From an uncultured Clostridia bacterium (GTDB lineage Bacteria > Bacillota > Clostridia > Peptostreptococcales > Anaerovoracaceae): 64,000 nucleotides of DNA. Shown one piece after another: positions 8,951 through 17,098 of this stretch. The notes beneath the pieces were generated by a model. It was given only the letters and a program-made list of their open reading frames with translations, was not told where the DNA came from and ran no database searches. A program made the translations under genes and the position numbers. Each line of letters starts with the position of its first letter. Position 1 is the first letter of the stretch. The DNA lies in contig CALCEY010000009.1 of NCBI GenBank assembly GCA_937900415.1, positions 62,001-126,000 on the forward strand. The letters are read 5' to 3'.

Positions 8951-8999
8951 TTTACTGTCCTCCTGAAATTTTTATGACGCTTGCTTTAAGTATCTGCCG

Positions 9000-9779
9000 T
9001 TACTCTGCGTCAGCAGCTTCTTCGGCTTCTGCCTCAGCTTCTTCCTCAGAAATGTCTTCAGCAGGGACTTCTTCGTCTGTACCTTCATCGAAGCTTTCTC
9101 CCTGATTTGCTTCTATAACAGCGTCCGCCATTCTTCCTGCGATGAGCTTTACGGCTCTGATTGCGTCGTCGTTGGCAGGGATTACATAGTCCACATCATC
9201 AGGATCACAGTTTGTATCTACTATACCTACGATAGGAATACCGAGAATTCTCGCTTCCTTAACGGCGATTCTTTCCTTTTTAGGGTCTACGACGAAAATA
9301 GCTCCCGGCATTTCAGGCATCTCTTTAATTCCGCCCAAGAATTTTTCGAGCTTTTCCATCTCTGCTCTCAGCTTAATAACTTCTTTTTTAGCCAGCTTGT
9401 CAAAGGTTCCGTCTTCTTCCATAGTATGGATGTCGTTGAGTCTCTTGATTCTTGTTGCGATAGTCTTGTGATTGGTCAACATTCCGCCCAGCCATCTTTC
9501 GCTTACATAGAATTCTCCGCATCTCTTGGCTTCATCTACGATAGCCTGCTGAGCCTGCTTCTTGGTTCCCACGAAGAGAATCGGTTTGCCGGATTCAGCA
9601 ACGCTTCTCATAAAATCATATGCTTCTTCAATCTTCTTTACGGTTTTCTGTAAATCTATGATATAGATTCCGTTTCTCTCCGTAAAGATGTAAGGAGCCA
9701 TCTTAGGGTTCCATCTTCTTGTTTGGTGTCCGAAATGAACGCCTGCTTCCAGTAACTGTTTCATTGAAATTACTGCCAT
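9000..9779 (-). CDS. rpsB: 30S ribosomal protein S2
   Basis: 259 residues from ATG 9779, which has an AGGAGG site eight bases upstream. A longer open frame to 9863 reads through the leader and is rejected as the start. Conserved S2 segments are visible: QLLEAGVHFGHQTRRWNPKM, ERNGIYIIDLQKT and the PGAIFVVDPKKE motif. The C-terminal ~30 residues are very acidic (Glu/Ala/Asp-rich), an extension seen in several Clostridia. It assembles late on the small subunit and helps recruit S1 and mRNA. It is first in the rpsB-tsf operon and is preceded by a long leader. Confidence 0.98.
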   Translation of the reverse strand: MAVISMKQLLEAGVHFGHQTRRWNPKMAPYIFTERNGIYIIDLQKTVKKIEEAYDFMRSVAESGKPILFVGTKKQAQQAIVDEAKRCGEFYVSERWLGGMLTNHKTIATRIKRLNDIHTMEEDGTFDKLAKKEVIKLRAEMEKLEKFLGGIKEMPEMPGAIFVVDPKKERIAVKEARILGIPIVGIVDTNCDPDDVDYVIPANDDAIRAVKLIAGRMADAVIEANQGESFDEGTDEEVPAEDISEEEAEAEAEEAADAE

Positions 9780-10010
9780 TTTAAATCCTCCTGGTTTTCT
9801 ACTTCCACCAAATCCATGAGCAAACACCGTTTGCGAAGCCTTTCCGACAGGCTTTTCCCGCACCCTTATTTCAGGGATTCACGGCAACCATAGCCGGGTT
9901 TGGTGTGCTGATTAAATTTTATTATGCGTTTTAAATCGAAATCTTTAAAAACCTCCCGTTTTCAAAACGCACTGCCTTAATACTATACAATAAAACCGTT
10001 GAAATTGCAA
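9780..10010 (-). promoter_or_regulatory. rpsB promoter and ~200-nt leader
   Basis: A promoter TTGCAA (10005-10010), 17-bp spacer, TATAGT (9982-9987) faces rpsB. The transcript would carry about 200 nt before the rpsB start. It includes an 8-bp pairing (TGCGTTTT with AAAACGCA, over roughly 9922-9976) and further GC-rich pairing near 9840-9900. A structured leader is where autoregulation by free S2 would act, but no known riboswitch or r-protein leader family was recognised, so that role is inference. Confidence 0.6.
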
Positions 10011-10030
10011 GTATTTTTTATATGTATTCT

Positions 10031-10084
10031 TCAATGCTTCGATGTCAACTTCAATGCTGGAATAAATGATTCGCTCATAAACAT
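10031..10084 (-). other. 17-codon ORF with strong ribosome binding site after the AlbA_2 gene
   Basis: Nine bases past the AlbA_2 stop there is an AAAGGAGG site followed by ATG and 17 codons (MFMSESFIPALKLTSKH) before TGA. The site is as good as those of the real genes nearby. It could be a truncated third gene of the Fic operon or a leader peptide; another frame stays open for a further ~20 codons. Nothing recognisable in the peptide. Confidence 0.35.
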
Positions 10085-10092
10085 AGCCTCCT

Positions 10093-11229
10093 TTAACTTC
10101 TGAAATCCTTTAACATTTGTTGCAAAAGTTGAGATTGTAAGTAGTCTTTTTTGAATGCGTCCATATTATAACCCTTTAAAAAAGGGAAATGGGGTAGTCG
10201 ATTGCTGAATGCGTCAACATTGTATTTTTCATAATTGGCTATGACAAAATCATTGAATTTCGTCCTTTCAAATTCAGATTCAAAAACAAGTACACATTCC
10301 AAAAATCTTTGTCGTGCAGTTAGTTCCTCGTCCATATCTTCAGTAATATAAAACAGATGAACTATATATTCGATTGAAGCTTTAACGAAATACTTATATG
10401 AAATATCCCAATTATGATTGCTCTCTTTATATAAAGAAATTCCATCGGTTCGAGGTGTGGAGGTAAAACATCGTCCTCCGTCTAAAGCCACACCACCCAA
10501 AGAATATAATAGGGTTTGATGATAGTAAATATTTATATCATACCACCGAGGACGAGAATCGCACTGATTGAACAGATAAAATTCATAACCATCTCTGCCA
10601 TCCTCTGCTTGAATATCTTCGAGTGTAAATTCGGGGGCATACTTATAAAACTTTTTGCCGTCATCAGAATCCACCCAATCATAAGGTTTTTGCAAAAACA
10701 GCAAGGCGCGATCCAGAGCTGTCGCATCAATTCCGAATCTCTTTTTCCATAGTTTTTCTATGACATCTATATCTGCAGATGCATTTTTAGGGGTATTGGT
10801 ATCCATTATTCGAGAATAGATGTTATTGGCAAATACACCTTGATATTGTTCTGTTAAATAATAGGGTGTATTACGATCATTGCGAATAACAATAACATCT
10901 ATTACTTTTTTGCAGTATAAACAGGATTGAACATATACAGTTGGACGAACTCCGCCAGCAAATTTTTTATCCCGCAGGAATGCAACTATATCCTGTGTTT
11001 TTCTTCTGTTGGGGTCATTGGTAATATCGCAAGTAGCATAATCCGTTTCTTCATTAACCCCAATAATAATAAGTCCATCGTGATTTGATAGATTATTTGC
11101 CATACATATAATATCATGCAGTAAATCAGACTTATTCTTGTGCCATTCCTTTTTGAAATCCCAATATTCGCCCTCTTGCCGAAATGCAATTAGTCGTAAC
11201 ACTTCTTCTTTAAATGAAATCATATCCAT
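10093..11229 (-). CDS. Schlafen/AlbA_2-domain protein
   Basis: About 378 residues from ATG 11229, with an AAGGTGA site five bases upstream; a GTG three codons earlier is the alternative. The first ~130 residues form an AlbA_2 (Schlafen-like) domain: EYWDFKKEWH, then DIICMANNLSNHDGLIIIGVNEE. That is the E(x)nK...N...GG-type nucleic-acid-binding fold found in transcriptional regulators and in some anti-phage systems. The remaining ~250 residues have no recognised domain, lack membrane segments and are rich in aromatic residues. The gene starts 15 bases after the Fic gene's stop codon, so they form one operon. A joint role in toxin control or defence is inferred. Confidence 0.75.
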   Translation of the reverse strand: MDMISFKEEVLRLIAFRQEGEYWDFKKEWHKNKSDLLHDIICMANNLSNHDGLIIIGVNEETDYATCDITNDPNRRKTQDIVAFLRDKKFAGGVRPTVYVQSCLYCKKVIDVIVIRNDRNTPYYLTEQYQGVFANNIYSRIMDTNTPKNASADIDVIEKLWKKRFGIDATALDRALLFLQKPYDWVDSDDGKKFYKYAPEFTLEDIQAEDGRDGYEFYLFNQCDSRPRWYDINIYYHQTLLYSLGGVALDGGRCFTSTPRTDGISLYKESNHNWDISYKYFVKASIEYIVHLFYITEDMDEELTARQRFLECVLVFESEFERTKFNDFVIANYEKYNVDAFSNRLPHFPFLKGYNMDAFKKDYLQSQLLQQMLKDFRS

Positions 11230-11244
11230 TGAAGTCACCTTATA

Positions 11245-12291
11245 CTATGCCTTAATATAACGCGTAGATCTTGCCGATCCGATCCGTTTTATTGCACCGC
11301 TCTTTACCATTGCACCGAGGACTGCTTCAACTGTTGTCGGACTGACATCGGGGAGAATCTTACATATTTCGGCTTTGGAAAGAGGTGTCAGACTGTTTAA
11401 TACCGTTGCTTCTATGCGGGCTTTCTTTGTAATCTTTTTCCCATGTACAACTGCAAAGCGTTTGTCCAACTCTTTATAGCACATATAAAGCATAGACAGG
11501 AAATTCTCAATAAATGGGAAATAACTATTTTCATTTGATTCCCAACCGTCAGAAGATTGACGAAGAGATTCGTAATAATAGGCTTTGTAGTTATTGATTT
11601 GCTCTTCAACGGACACATATTTTCCGGCATCAAAGCCATTCTTGTATAGGAGCAGCAACGATAACAGGCGTGACATTCTGCCGTTACCATCTCTGAATGG
11701 ATGTATGCAGAGAAAATCCAAAATAACGCAAGGAATCAATAGCAGTTGGTTTATATTGACGTCACTACGTGCTTCCATATAGGCAAGCTCTAACTGTTCC
11801 ATAGCCTTTGGCGTTTCATTTGCAGGGGTGGGACGAAAACGAACACGCCTGTTTCCGTCTGTATCAATTTCCAAAATTACATTATCGTCTGTTTTATATT
11901 GGACGCCATATTCATAACCTGCAAATGCCATCATCATTTCGTGCAAATGCAAAATATCACGCTCACAAAAATCAATACGCTCATAGTCCAAATGAATTTC
12001 ATTTAATGCATCCCTATATCCGGCAATTTCTGCTTCATTATGATTCAACGGAGCGCTGTTCTGATTGACGATAGCGGCAATACGCTCGTCACTTGTAACA
12101 ATACCCTCAATAGCATTAGAACTCTTAATCGACTGTATCTTTGCAACTGCCTCTAACTCCGTAAAAATTTGGGTATATTCCTCTTTTCGCACTCCCGCCA
12201 TTGTTTTCAATGCTGAAATATTTGAAGTAAGATTCACCAACTTTGCAGGCAGTAAGCCGTTGTTTAAAAAAGAATAATCGAATTTCCTCAT
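11245..12291 (-). CDS. Fic-family protein adenylyltransferase with N-terminal inhibitory motif
   Basis: 348 residues from ATG 12291, preceded by AAAGGA at good spacing; the longer frame would begin inside the promoter. The catalytic loop is canonical, HPFRDGNGRMSR, so AMP (or similar) transfer to a hydroxyl of a target protein is expected. The N-terminal motif SSNAIEG fits the (S/T)xxxE(G/N) inhibitory helix of class II Fic enzymes. The C-terminal ~80 residues form a winged helix (LTPLSKAEICKILPDVSPTT), common in Fic proteins that bind their own promoter. The promoter carries a paired palindrome suited to such binding. Target protein unknown. AT-rich compared with the ribosomal genes next to it. 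Confidence 0.9.
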   Translation of the reverse strand: MRKFDYSFLNNGLLPAKLVNLTSNISALKTMAGVRKEEYTQIFTELEAVAKIQSIKSSNAIEGIVTSDERIAAIVNQNSAPLNHNEAEIAGYRDALNEIHLDYERIDFCERDILHLHEMMMAFAGYEYGVQYKTDDNVILEIDTDGNRRVRFRPTPANETPKAMEQLELAYMEARSDVNINQLLLIPCVILDFLCIHPFRDGNGRMSRLLSLLLLYKNGFDAGKYVSVEEQINNYKAYYYESLRQSSDGWESNENSYFPFIENFLSMLYMCYKELDKRFAVVHGKKITKKARIEATVLNSLTPLSKAEICKILPDVSPTTVEAVLGAMVKSGAIKRIGSARSTRYIKA

Positions 12292-12307
12292 ATCACACCA
12301 TCCTTTC

Positions 12308-12389
12308 TGCATATTATTGTAACGTATTATATGCAGAAAATCAAGCCACATCCGTTTTATCTGCATATAAAACAGAATAAATTATGCAG
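12308..12389 (-). promoter_or_regulatory. Fic operon promoter with two identical-geometry palindromic operators
   Basis: The promoter on the minus strand is TTGATT (12339-12344), 17-bp spacer, TACAAT (12316-12321). Over its spacer and -10 lies CTGCATAT (12308-12315) paired with ATATGCAG (12329-12336). A second copy, CTGCATAT (12361-12368) with TTATGCAG (12382-12389), lies 53 bp upstream with exactly the same 13-base gap. The spacing identity suggests two sites for one dimeric repressor, plausibly the winged helix of the Fic protein itself. Confidence 0.65.
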
Positions 12390-12736
12390 GTATGAGGAAA
12401 CAATGTGCAGAAACTTATAAAAAGCAGTACAGAATGATTACATACTGCCTTCATCGAATGCTCATTTTACAGCATGTCAGTCTTTTTCAGATATGTAATG
12501 CCGTCACTATATCCTCTAAGATAAAATCTCTGCCGTTCCATACCGTCGCACCGAATCTGCATAAAAAAAGGCGTCCATCTGATAAGATGAAACGCCCACG
12601 GCAATCAGCGGTCAGACATAAAGACGGACCGTTGGCACTATTAAATTTTGTCGTTAATAAAACAGCCTCCTCTTTTCTTTATAGTTTTCGTCAATTTTCA
12701 ACTTGGAAAAGGAATTGAATAAAAGACGACAAACGT
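12390..12736. other. Gene-free remnant region with one terminator-like hairpin
   Basis: No supported gene in ~350 bases. On the minus strand a GGAGG-like site near 12663 has no start codon at a usable distance. A hairpin (GGCGT...CATCT / AGATGGACGCC) followed by seven T lies at 12563-12597 and would terminate leftward transcription. Beyond it, a short open frame reads RQRFYLRGYSDGITYL and stops near 12470, perhaps the end of a deleted gene. Confidence 0.4.
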
Positions 12737-13318
12737 TCAACCCCCTTGAAAATAAAGGCTTTTTCTGTTTGTCGTTATTATACCTTCGGCACTCCCTTTT
12801 TTCATGACTTCTATAGGAAATATCTCCGGATTTTTAAATTCGTATTCGTTGTCGCCGTTTAAAGCTCCGAATAAGGCGTTCCTGCTTTCCTCGTCAAAAT
12901 TGCCGACTATGCCGGAGGATACCGTTGGTCCGTGAAAAGTCACCAGCCCGGCGCACCGGTTAAACGGCATATGCAGAGGAGTAACATCGCTGTATCCAAC
13001 GAAAATTTTTGGATTTTTCCTTACGACTTCCATATCTATGTATTAATGGCACCGCAAGCCTCCGTTTCCTCCCCTCACACAAAAAATTGCGTCCACCTCC
13101 GGGTCTTTAAACATCTCAATGAGACAGCGCCCCCTTTCTTCTCCGCTTCCGGCCATATATCCGCCGTGGTTATGCGTAAGATTATCGGCAGCCTTCACTT
13201 TATATCCCAAACCCTCTAAGGCCTCTATACACTGCTGCTTTCTTTTTTGCGTAACGGGCGAAGAGGTGCATACTATCCCTACGGTACCGCCTTTTTTTAA
13301 TTTTTTCGGATATATCAT
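12737..13318 (-). pseudogene. LD-carboxypeptidase (LdcA/MccF family) pseudogene
   Basis: Start at ATG 13318 behind GGGAGGG. The N-terminal part reads KKGGTVGIVCTSSP and ends IFCVRGGNGGLR, the region before the nucleophile elbow. An in-frame TAA at 13043-13045 interrupts the gene, and the same frame then continues with VRKNPKIFVGYSDVTPLH and GLVTFHGPTVSS, both typical of the S66 family. The C-terminal catalytic Glu/His half is missing: homology ends near AEGII and the frame closes 12 codons later. With both a nonsense codon and a lost C-terminus it cannot make an active enzyme. Intact relatives cleave the LD-bond of tetrapeptide cell-wall fragments. Confidence 0.85.
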
Positions 13319-13376
13319 TTTTTCCCTCCCCTCTCATTTATATATTGGCGGGACGTGTTTCTTATGCAAAACCCGA

Positions 13377-13405
13377 TAAAAAAGCCGCTTGCATAAAGCA
13401 GCGGC
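13377..13405 (-). terminator. Terminator of the Mrp operon
   Basis: Arms GCCGCT and AGCGGC (13384-13405) followed on the minus strand by TTTTTT. It lies about 75 bases after the last antiporter gene and before the LdcA pseudogene. Confidence 0.75.
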
Positions 13406-13478
13406 AAAATTCATTTTTATACGTTTTCGTCATTATCCGCCCTGACTGCATATCGTCCGGGCTTGAAATCAACGCAGG

Positions 13479-15176
13479 CTATAAAACTTTTGCAAATACG
13501 TAGAGCACTACGGTAACAAAAACCGCAAAGTTAACGGCTACCAGCCAGCCCACAGGTTTTTGCAAAACATCGTCGTCTTCAAGACAGTCGCGCTTTTCCG
13601 GTTCTGCCGAGGTAAAGAGCAGTCTCGGATTATGCAAATATTCGTTGGCTTTTGAGAAAAAGACGCCGAGACCGTCTCCGATTCTTATTCTCGCTTTGTC
13701 TGCGGCTTCGGAAAGCCATAAGACCGCAGCTTTCAAAGGTTTTCTGTAGAACCAGTCTGTGTCAAGAGTAATCTTTTCTTTAGGCTTCATATGCTCTATG
13801 TACATGACAAAAGCTATGGCAGCAGCCGCAAAAAGTTGTATATACTGAGTCACATGGTCAACCGTAAACGGATGTCCGTCGATTTCGTAAGGGGTAAGAG
13901 AATACAGCAGGCTCGGCATAATTCCAATAACTGCACAGGAGGAAGCTCCGGAAACCATAGCCAGCTTCATATTCAGCGGCAGCGCACTTTCATCAGCTTC
14001 TGTCTCAGCATCGCTTTTCCCGAAAAAGACGAAGTAGTTTATCTTAAGAGTAACCGACATCAGCGTTCCTATGCTGGCAACCATGAGAAGAAGCTCAGCC
14101 CAGGCAGCGCCGCTTTCGGCAACGGCATTCATTACAAGAGATTTGCTCACAAATCCGTTGAGCAGCGGAAATCCCGCTATAGCCATGGAGGCGACGAGAA
14201 AACAACATGCAGTAACGGGCATTTTTTTTGCAAGACCTCCAAGCTGACTTATCTTTCTCTTTCCTGTGGCTTTTATGACAGCGCCTGCGCACATGAGCAG
14301 AGTACCTTTATACAAAATGTTGTTGAAGGCGTGAGCGGCTGCGCCGTCTATTCCCGTTTCTCCGCCTGCGGCCAGAGATGCAACCATGTATCCCACCTGG
14401 CTTATTATATGATAAGCAAACAATCGTCTCAAATCGTTTTCTATGAGAGCCATACACGCTCCCCAGACAGCCATGAAAACTCCGAAATACAGAAGCAATT
14501 CGGTTCCGGCGAAAAGCTTTATAAGGCAGAATACTCCAACCTTGGTGGTGTAAGAGCCCATATACACGGTTCCTCCCATGGTAGACTCCGGATATGCGTC
14601 GGCAATCCATGCATTTAAAGGAGGTATGGCTGCGTTTACGGCAACCCCGGCCAGAATCAGCCAATAAGCCGCGTCAGCGGTTCCCGTAAGCAGTTCTATA
14701 AGCTCAGAGCCCTGAGACAGCTTTATTACGATTCCTGTCAGCAGAAGATTTCCTCCCAGCATATGGATCAAGAGGTATCTGAACCCGGCTTTTTTCGCCG
14801 CCTCAGTTTTAGAAGAAACCACTATGAGCCATGAAGCGACCGCCATGATTTCCCAAAAAATCAGCATACCTATCCAATGGGTAGAAAACACCACTCCTAT
14901 ACTGCTTCCGGCGTATATAGCTTCCGCCGCAAGCTCAAACCTGTCTTTTACGTGAAAATTATATACGGCTGCCACAAGAGAAATCAGTGAAAAAATTATA
15001 CCAAAGGTCATCGAAATTCTGTCTGCGCTTTCACCGGTTCTGAAAATTAAAACTGAAAGCACGGTAAACGCAGGTCCGGCTGCCGACATGATTTTTCCAA
15101 GCCTTTTAGGCAGTATAAGAATAAGAAGCCCTGCGATCATCAAAATAAGTCCCGGCTGGAGAAAATCGTTAAGCAT
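13479..15176 (-). CDS. MrpD/NuoN-type antiporter subunit, third copy
   Basis: About 565 residues, highly hydrophobic with roughly 14 membrane helices and a longer C-terminal part carrying a soluble stretch and one last helix. It belongs to the proton-conducting NuoL/M/N/MrpA/D family: internal helices such as SQVGYMVASLAAGG and the helix-breaking FPLLNGFVSKSLVMNA are recognisable. The ATG at 15176 has GGAGG eight bases upstream and lies inside the end of the preceding small gene. It is the distal gene of the ten-gene operon. Divergence from the other two copies suggests a distinct position in the membrane complex rather than a spare copy. Confidence 0.85.
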   Translation of the reverse strand: MLNDFLQPGLILMIAGLLILILPKRLGKIMSAAGPAFTVLSVLIFRTGESADRISMTFGIIFSLISLVAAVYNFHVKDRFELAAEAIYAGSSIGVVFSTHWIGMLIFWEIMAVASWLIVVSSKTEAAKKAGFRYLLIHMLGGNLLLTGIVIKLSQGSELIELLTGTADAAYWLILAGVAVNAAIPPLNAWIADAYPESTMGGTVYMGSYTTKVGVFCLIKLFAGTELLLYFGVFMAVWGACMALIENDLRRLFAYHIISQVGYMVASLAAGGETGIDGAAAHAFNNILYKGTLLMCAGAVIKATGKRKISQLGGLAKKMPVTACCFLVASMAIAGFPLLNGFVSKSLVMNAVAESGAAWAELLLMVASIGTLMSVTLKINYFVFFGKSDAETEADESALPLNMKLAMVSGASSCAVIGIMPSLLYSLTPYEIDGHPFTVDHVTQYIQLFAAAAIAFVMYIEHMKPKEKITLDTDWFYRKPLKAAVLWLSEAADKARIRIGDGLGVFFSKANEYLHNPRLLFTSAEPEKRDCLEDDDVLQKPVGWLVAVNFAVFVTVVLYVFAKVL

Positions 15177-15450
15177 CCTCCCCACCTCCGTCCTTCAAAT
15201 CGTCCGTTTTCGGATAACTTCCGGATTCAGATCCGCTGTAATAACTTTCTTTACGCTGAAGCAGACCCGCCATAATCTTTTTGGCAAGCAGAATCAACAG
15301 CCATGCTCCTGCAAATCCTATGACTATATCGGCGCCCGGAATCAGATTCCATGGTTTATGGTGATGAGGCTCTGCAAAAAATATTTCCAAAATAAGAGTA
15401 AGAAGGATTATCGTTCCCAGTAAGATATATATTTTCTTTTTATCCCGCAA
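15169..15450 (-). CDS. Small two-helix membrane protein of the Mrp operon
   Basis: 93 residues with two membrane helices (IYILLGTIILLTLILEIFF and a second near residues 42-62) separated by a short loop AEPHHHKPWNLIPGAD, then a hydrophilic, acidic C-terminal tail. The His cluster plus PWNLIPG in the loop is striking. It is wedged with overlaps between the second and third MrpD-type genes, so co-translation in the same complex is likely. I do not recognise it as a standard Mrp or Mbh subunit. A structural or metal-binding role at the outer face is only a guess. Confidence 0.75.
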   Translation of the reverse strand: MRDKKKIYILLGTIILLTLILEIFFAEPHHHKPWNLIPGADIVIGFAGAWLLILLAKKIMAGLLQRKESYYSGSESGSYPKTDDLKDGGGEDA

Positions 15451-17098
15451 GATAAACGCCTCCTTCTCCCGTTACGGCTTCCGCCGCCATCTGTGCCATG
15501 CTGTAAAGGTTCGCCCCCGCATCAGGTGAAAAACCGAGTATAATTCCTATAATTACAGTAATCGTAAGCGGAACAACCATGGCTGCGACGGCTCTTACGT
15601 CCACAGCATGATCTCCGTGCTGTGCAGCGGCAATCTCTGTATCCGCCCCCATATTTTTTACATCATCCGCCATATCGGTATCATGCCGGCCGGCACTTTG
15701 CTGACCACTTGGCTGTCCGGTGTTTTGCCGGCTGACGACCGAATGTTCCGCCCATGTCCGTCCGGCACTCGTCCGTCCGAAGAAAACTCGCACCACAGGC
15801 ATCAGATAAGCAAGTGCCAGCAGAGCCGCTGCAATGAGAACCACCATCGCAAAAGGTTTTCCGACGATAAGGGCACCCTCTAAAATATTGAACTTGCTTA
15901 CAAATCCGGCCATCAGCGGAAGCCCTGCAATTCCCAAAGACGCCGCGGCAAAGCATACTGCCGTTACAGGCATCCTCTTATACAAGCCGCCCATTTCGCT
16001 TATCTTTGACAAGCCGGTATTCACGAATATCGCTCCGGCCGCCATAAACAGTGTTATCTTAAGAAAAGCATGTGCCGATATATGGAAAACAGCTCCCGTT
16101 ATGCTATAGGACGACAACAGGCTTATGCCCAAAACTATATACGAAAGCTGGCCAATGGTGGAAAACGCCAGCCTGGCTTTAAGATTATCCTGCCTCATGG
16201 CTACGAGAGACGAAAGCAAGATTGTAGCAAGAGCAAACCAGCTGAGGATTTCTGCTCCGCCGCACCATTCTGCGCTTTCAGGTCCGAATACATATAAAAC
16301 TACTCTCAGCACGCAGAAAGCTCCGGCTTTTACTACAGCCACAGCGTGAAGCAGCGCGCTTACAGGCGTGGGAGCAACCATGGCCGAAGGCAGCCAGCCG
16401 TGAAGCGGCATTACGCCGGCTTTCACTGCGCCTCCCAGTATCATCATAAAAAACATCACACACATGAGCCCCGGGCTCACAGAACCGGCAGGAATGAAGC
16501 CTCCCGCTGCAAAATCCAAAGTTCCGTACCTTGCATATACCCATACTATCCCCGCAAAGAACAACTGACCGCTTACGAGAGTATACGCAAGATATTTGCG
16601 TCCTGACGCTTTGGCCTTATCATCCCTGTAATGAGCAACCAGAGGATAAGTCGCTAATGTGAGCATTTCATAAAATATAAAAAAGGTTATCAGATTGGCC
16701 GCAAACGCTATTCCGACAGCAGAAGCAAGACATGCGGCAAAGGCTGCAAAATATCCCGTCTGATTTTTTTCGTGGTGTCCTCTCATATATCCTATGGAAT
16801 ACACAGATGTCAAAATCCAAAGACATGAAGCGATGCAGGCGAATACCATTCCGGCCGCATCCGTTCTAAAAGACAGCTCTATGCCGTCAACTACAGTCCA
16901 AAGTTTTGAAACATATACGTTTCCCTCAGCAACGCCGGGAGCCATGGAAAACACCGTTCCCGCCATAACAACGGAGGCAAGAAGCGTAATCCCCTCTCTG
17001 AGATTAGGCTTTATACGATTTCCCAAAAGCAGTATCAGCAGCGCTGCCAATAAAGCAGTTCCCACGGCAAAAGCCGGTTTTGCGGTCGTTATCGTCAT
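15440..17098 (-). CDS. MrpD/NuoN-type antiporter subunit, second copy
   Basis: 552 residues, about 14 membrane helices, NuoM/N family. The conserved segment SALLHAVAVVKAGAF, corresponding to the helix with the essential Lys, and STIGQLSYIVLGISLL are visible. A soluble insertion near residues 455-500 is rich in Gln, Arg and Asp (SRQNTGQPSGQQSAGRHD), unusual in this family, which normally has short loops there. It begins by overlapping the first MrpD-type gene by four bases. In Mrp complexes such subunits translocate protons in exchange for Na+. Confidence 0.87.
   Translation of the reverse strand: MTITTAKPAFAVGTALLAALLILLLGNRIKPNLREGITLLASVVMAGTVFSMAPGVAEGNVYVSKLWTVVDGIELSFRTDAAGMVFACIASCLWILTSVYSIGYMRGHHEKNQTGYFAAFAACLASAVGIAFAANLITFFIFYEMLTLATYPLVAHYRDDKAKASGRKYLAYTLVSGQLFFAGIVWVYARYGTLDFAAGGFIPAGSVSPGLMCVMFFMMILGGAVKAGVMPLHGWLPSAMVAPTPVSALLHAVAVVKAGAFCVLRVVLYVFGPESAEWCGGAEILSWFALATILLSSLVAMRQDNLKARLAFSTIGQLSYIVLGISLLSSYSITGAVFHISAHAFLKITLFMAAGAIFVNTGLSKISEMGGLYKRMPVTAVCFAAASLGIAGLPLMAGFVSKFNILEGALIVGKPFAMVVLIAAALLALAYLMPVVRVFFGRTSAGRTWAEHSVVSRQNTGQPSGQQSAGRHDTDMADDVKNMGADTEIAAAQHGDHAVDVRAVAAMVVPLTITVIIGIILGFSPDAGANLYSMAQMAAEAVTGEGGVYLAG

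Noticed and set aside
13791..14618. 275-codon + strand ORF inside the third MrpD-type gene
   Set aside because: Antisense shadow: composition is biased by the hydrophobic gene on the other strand, and there is no ribosome binding site.
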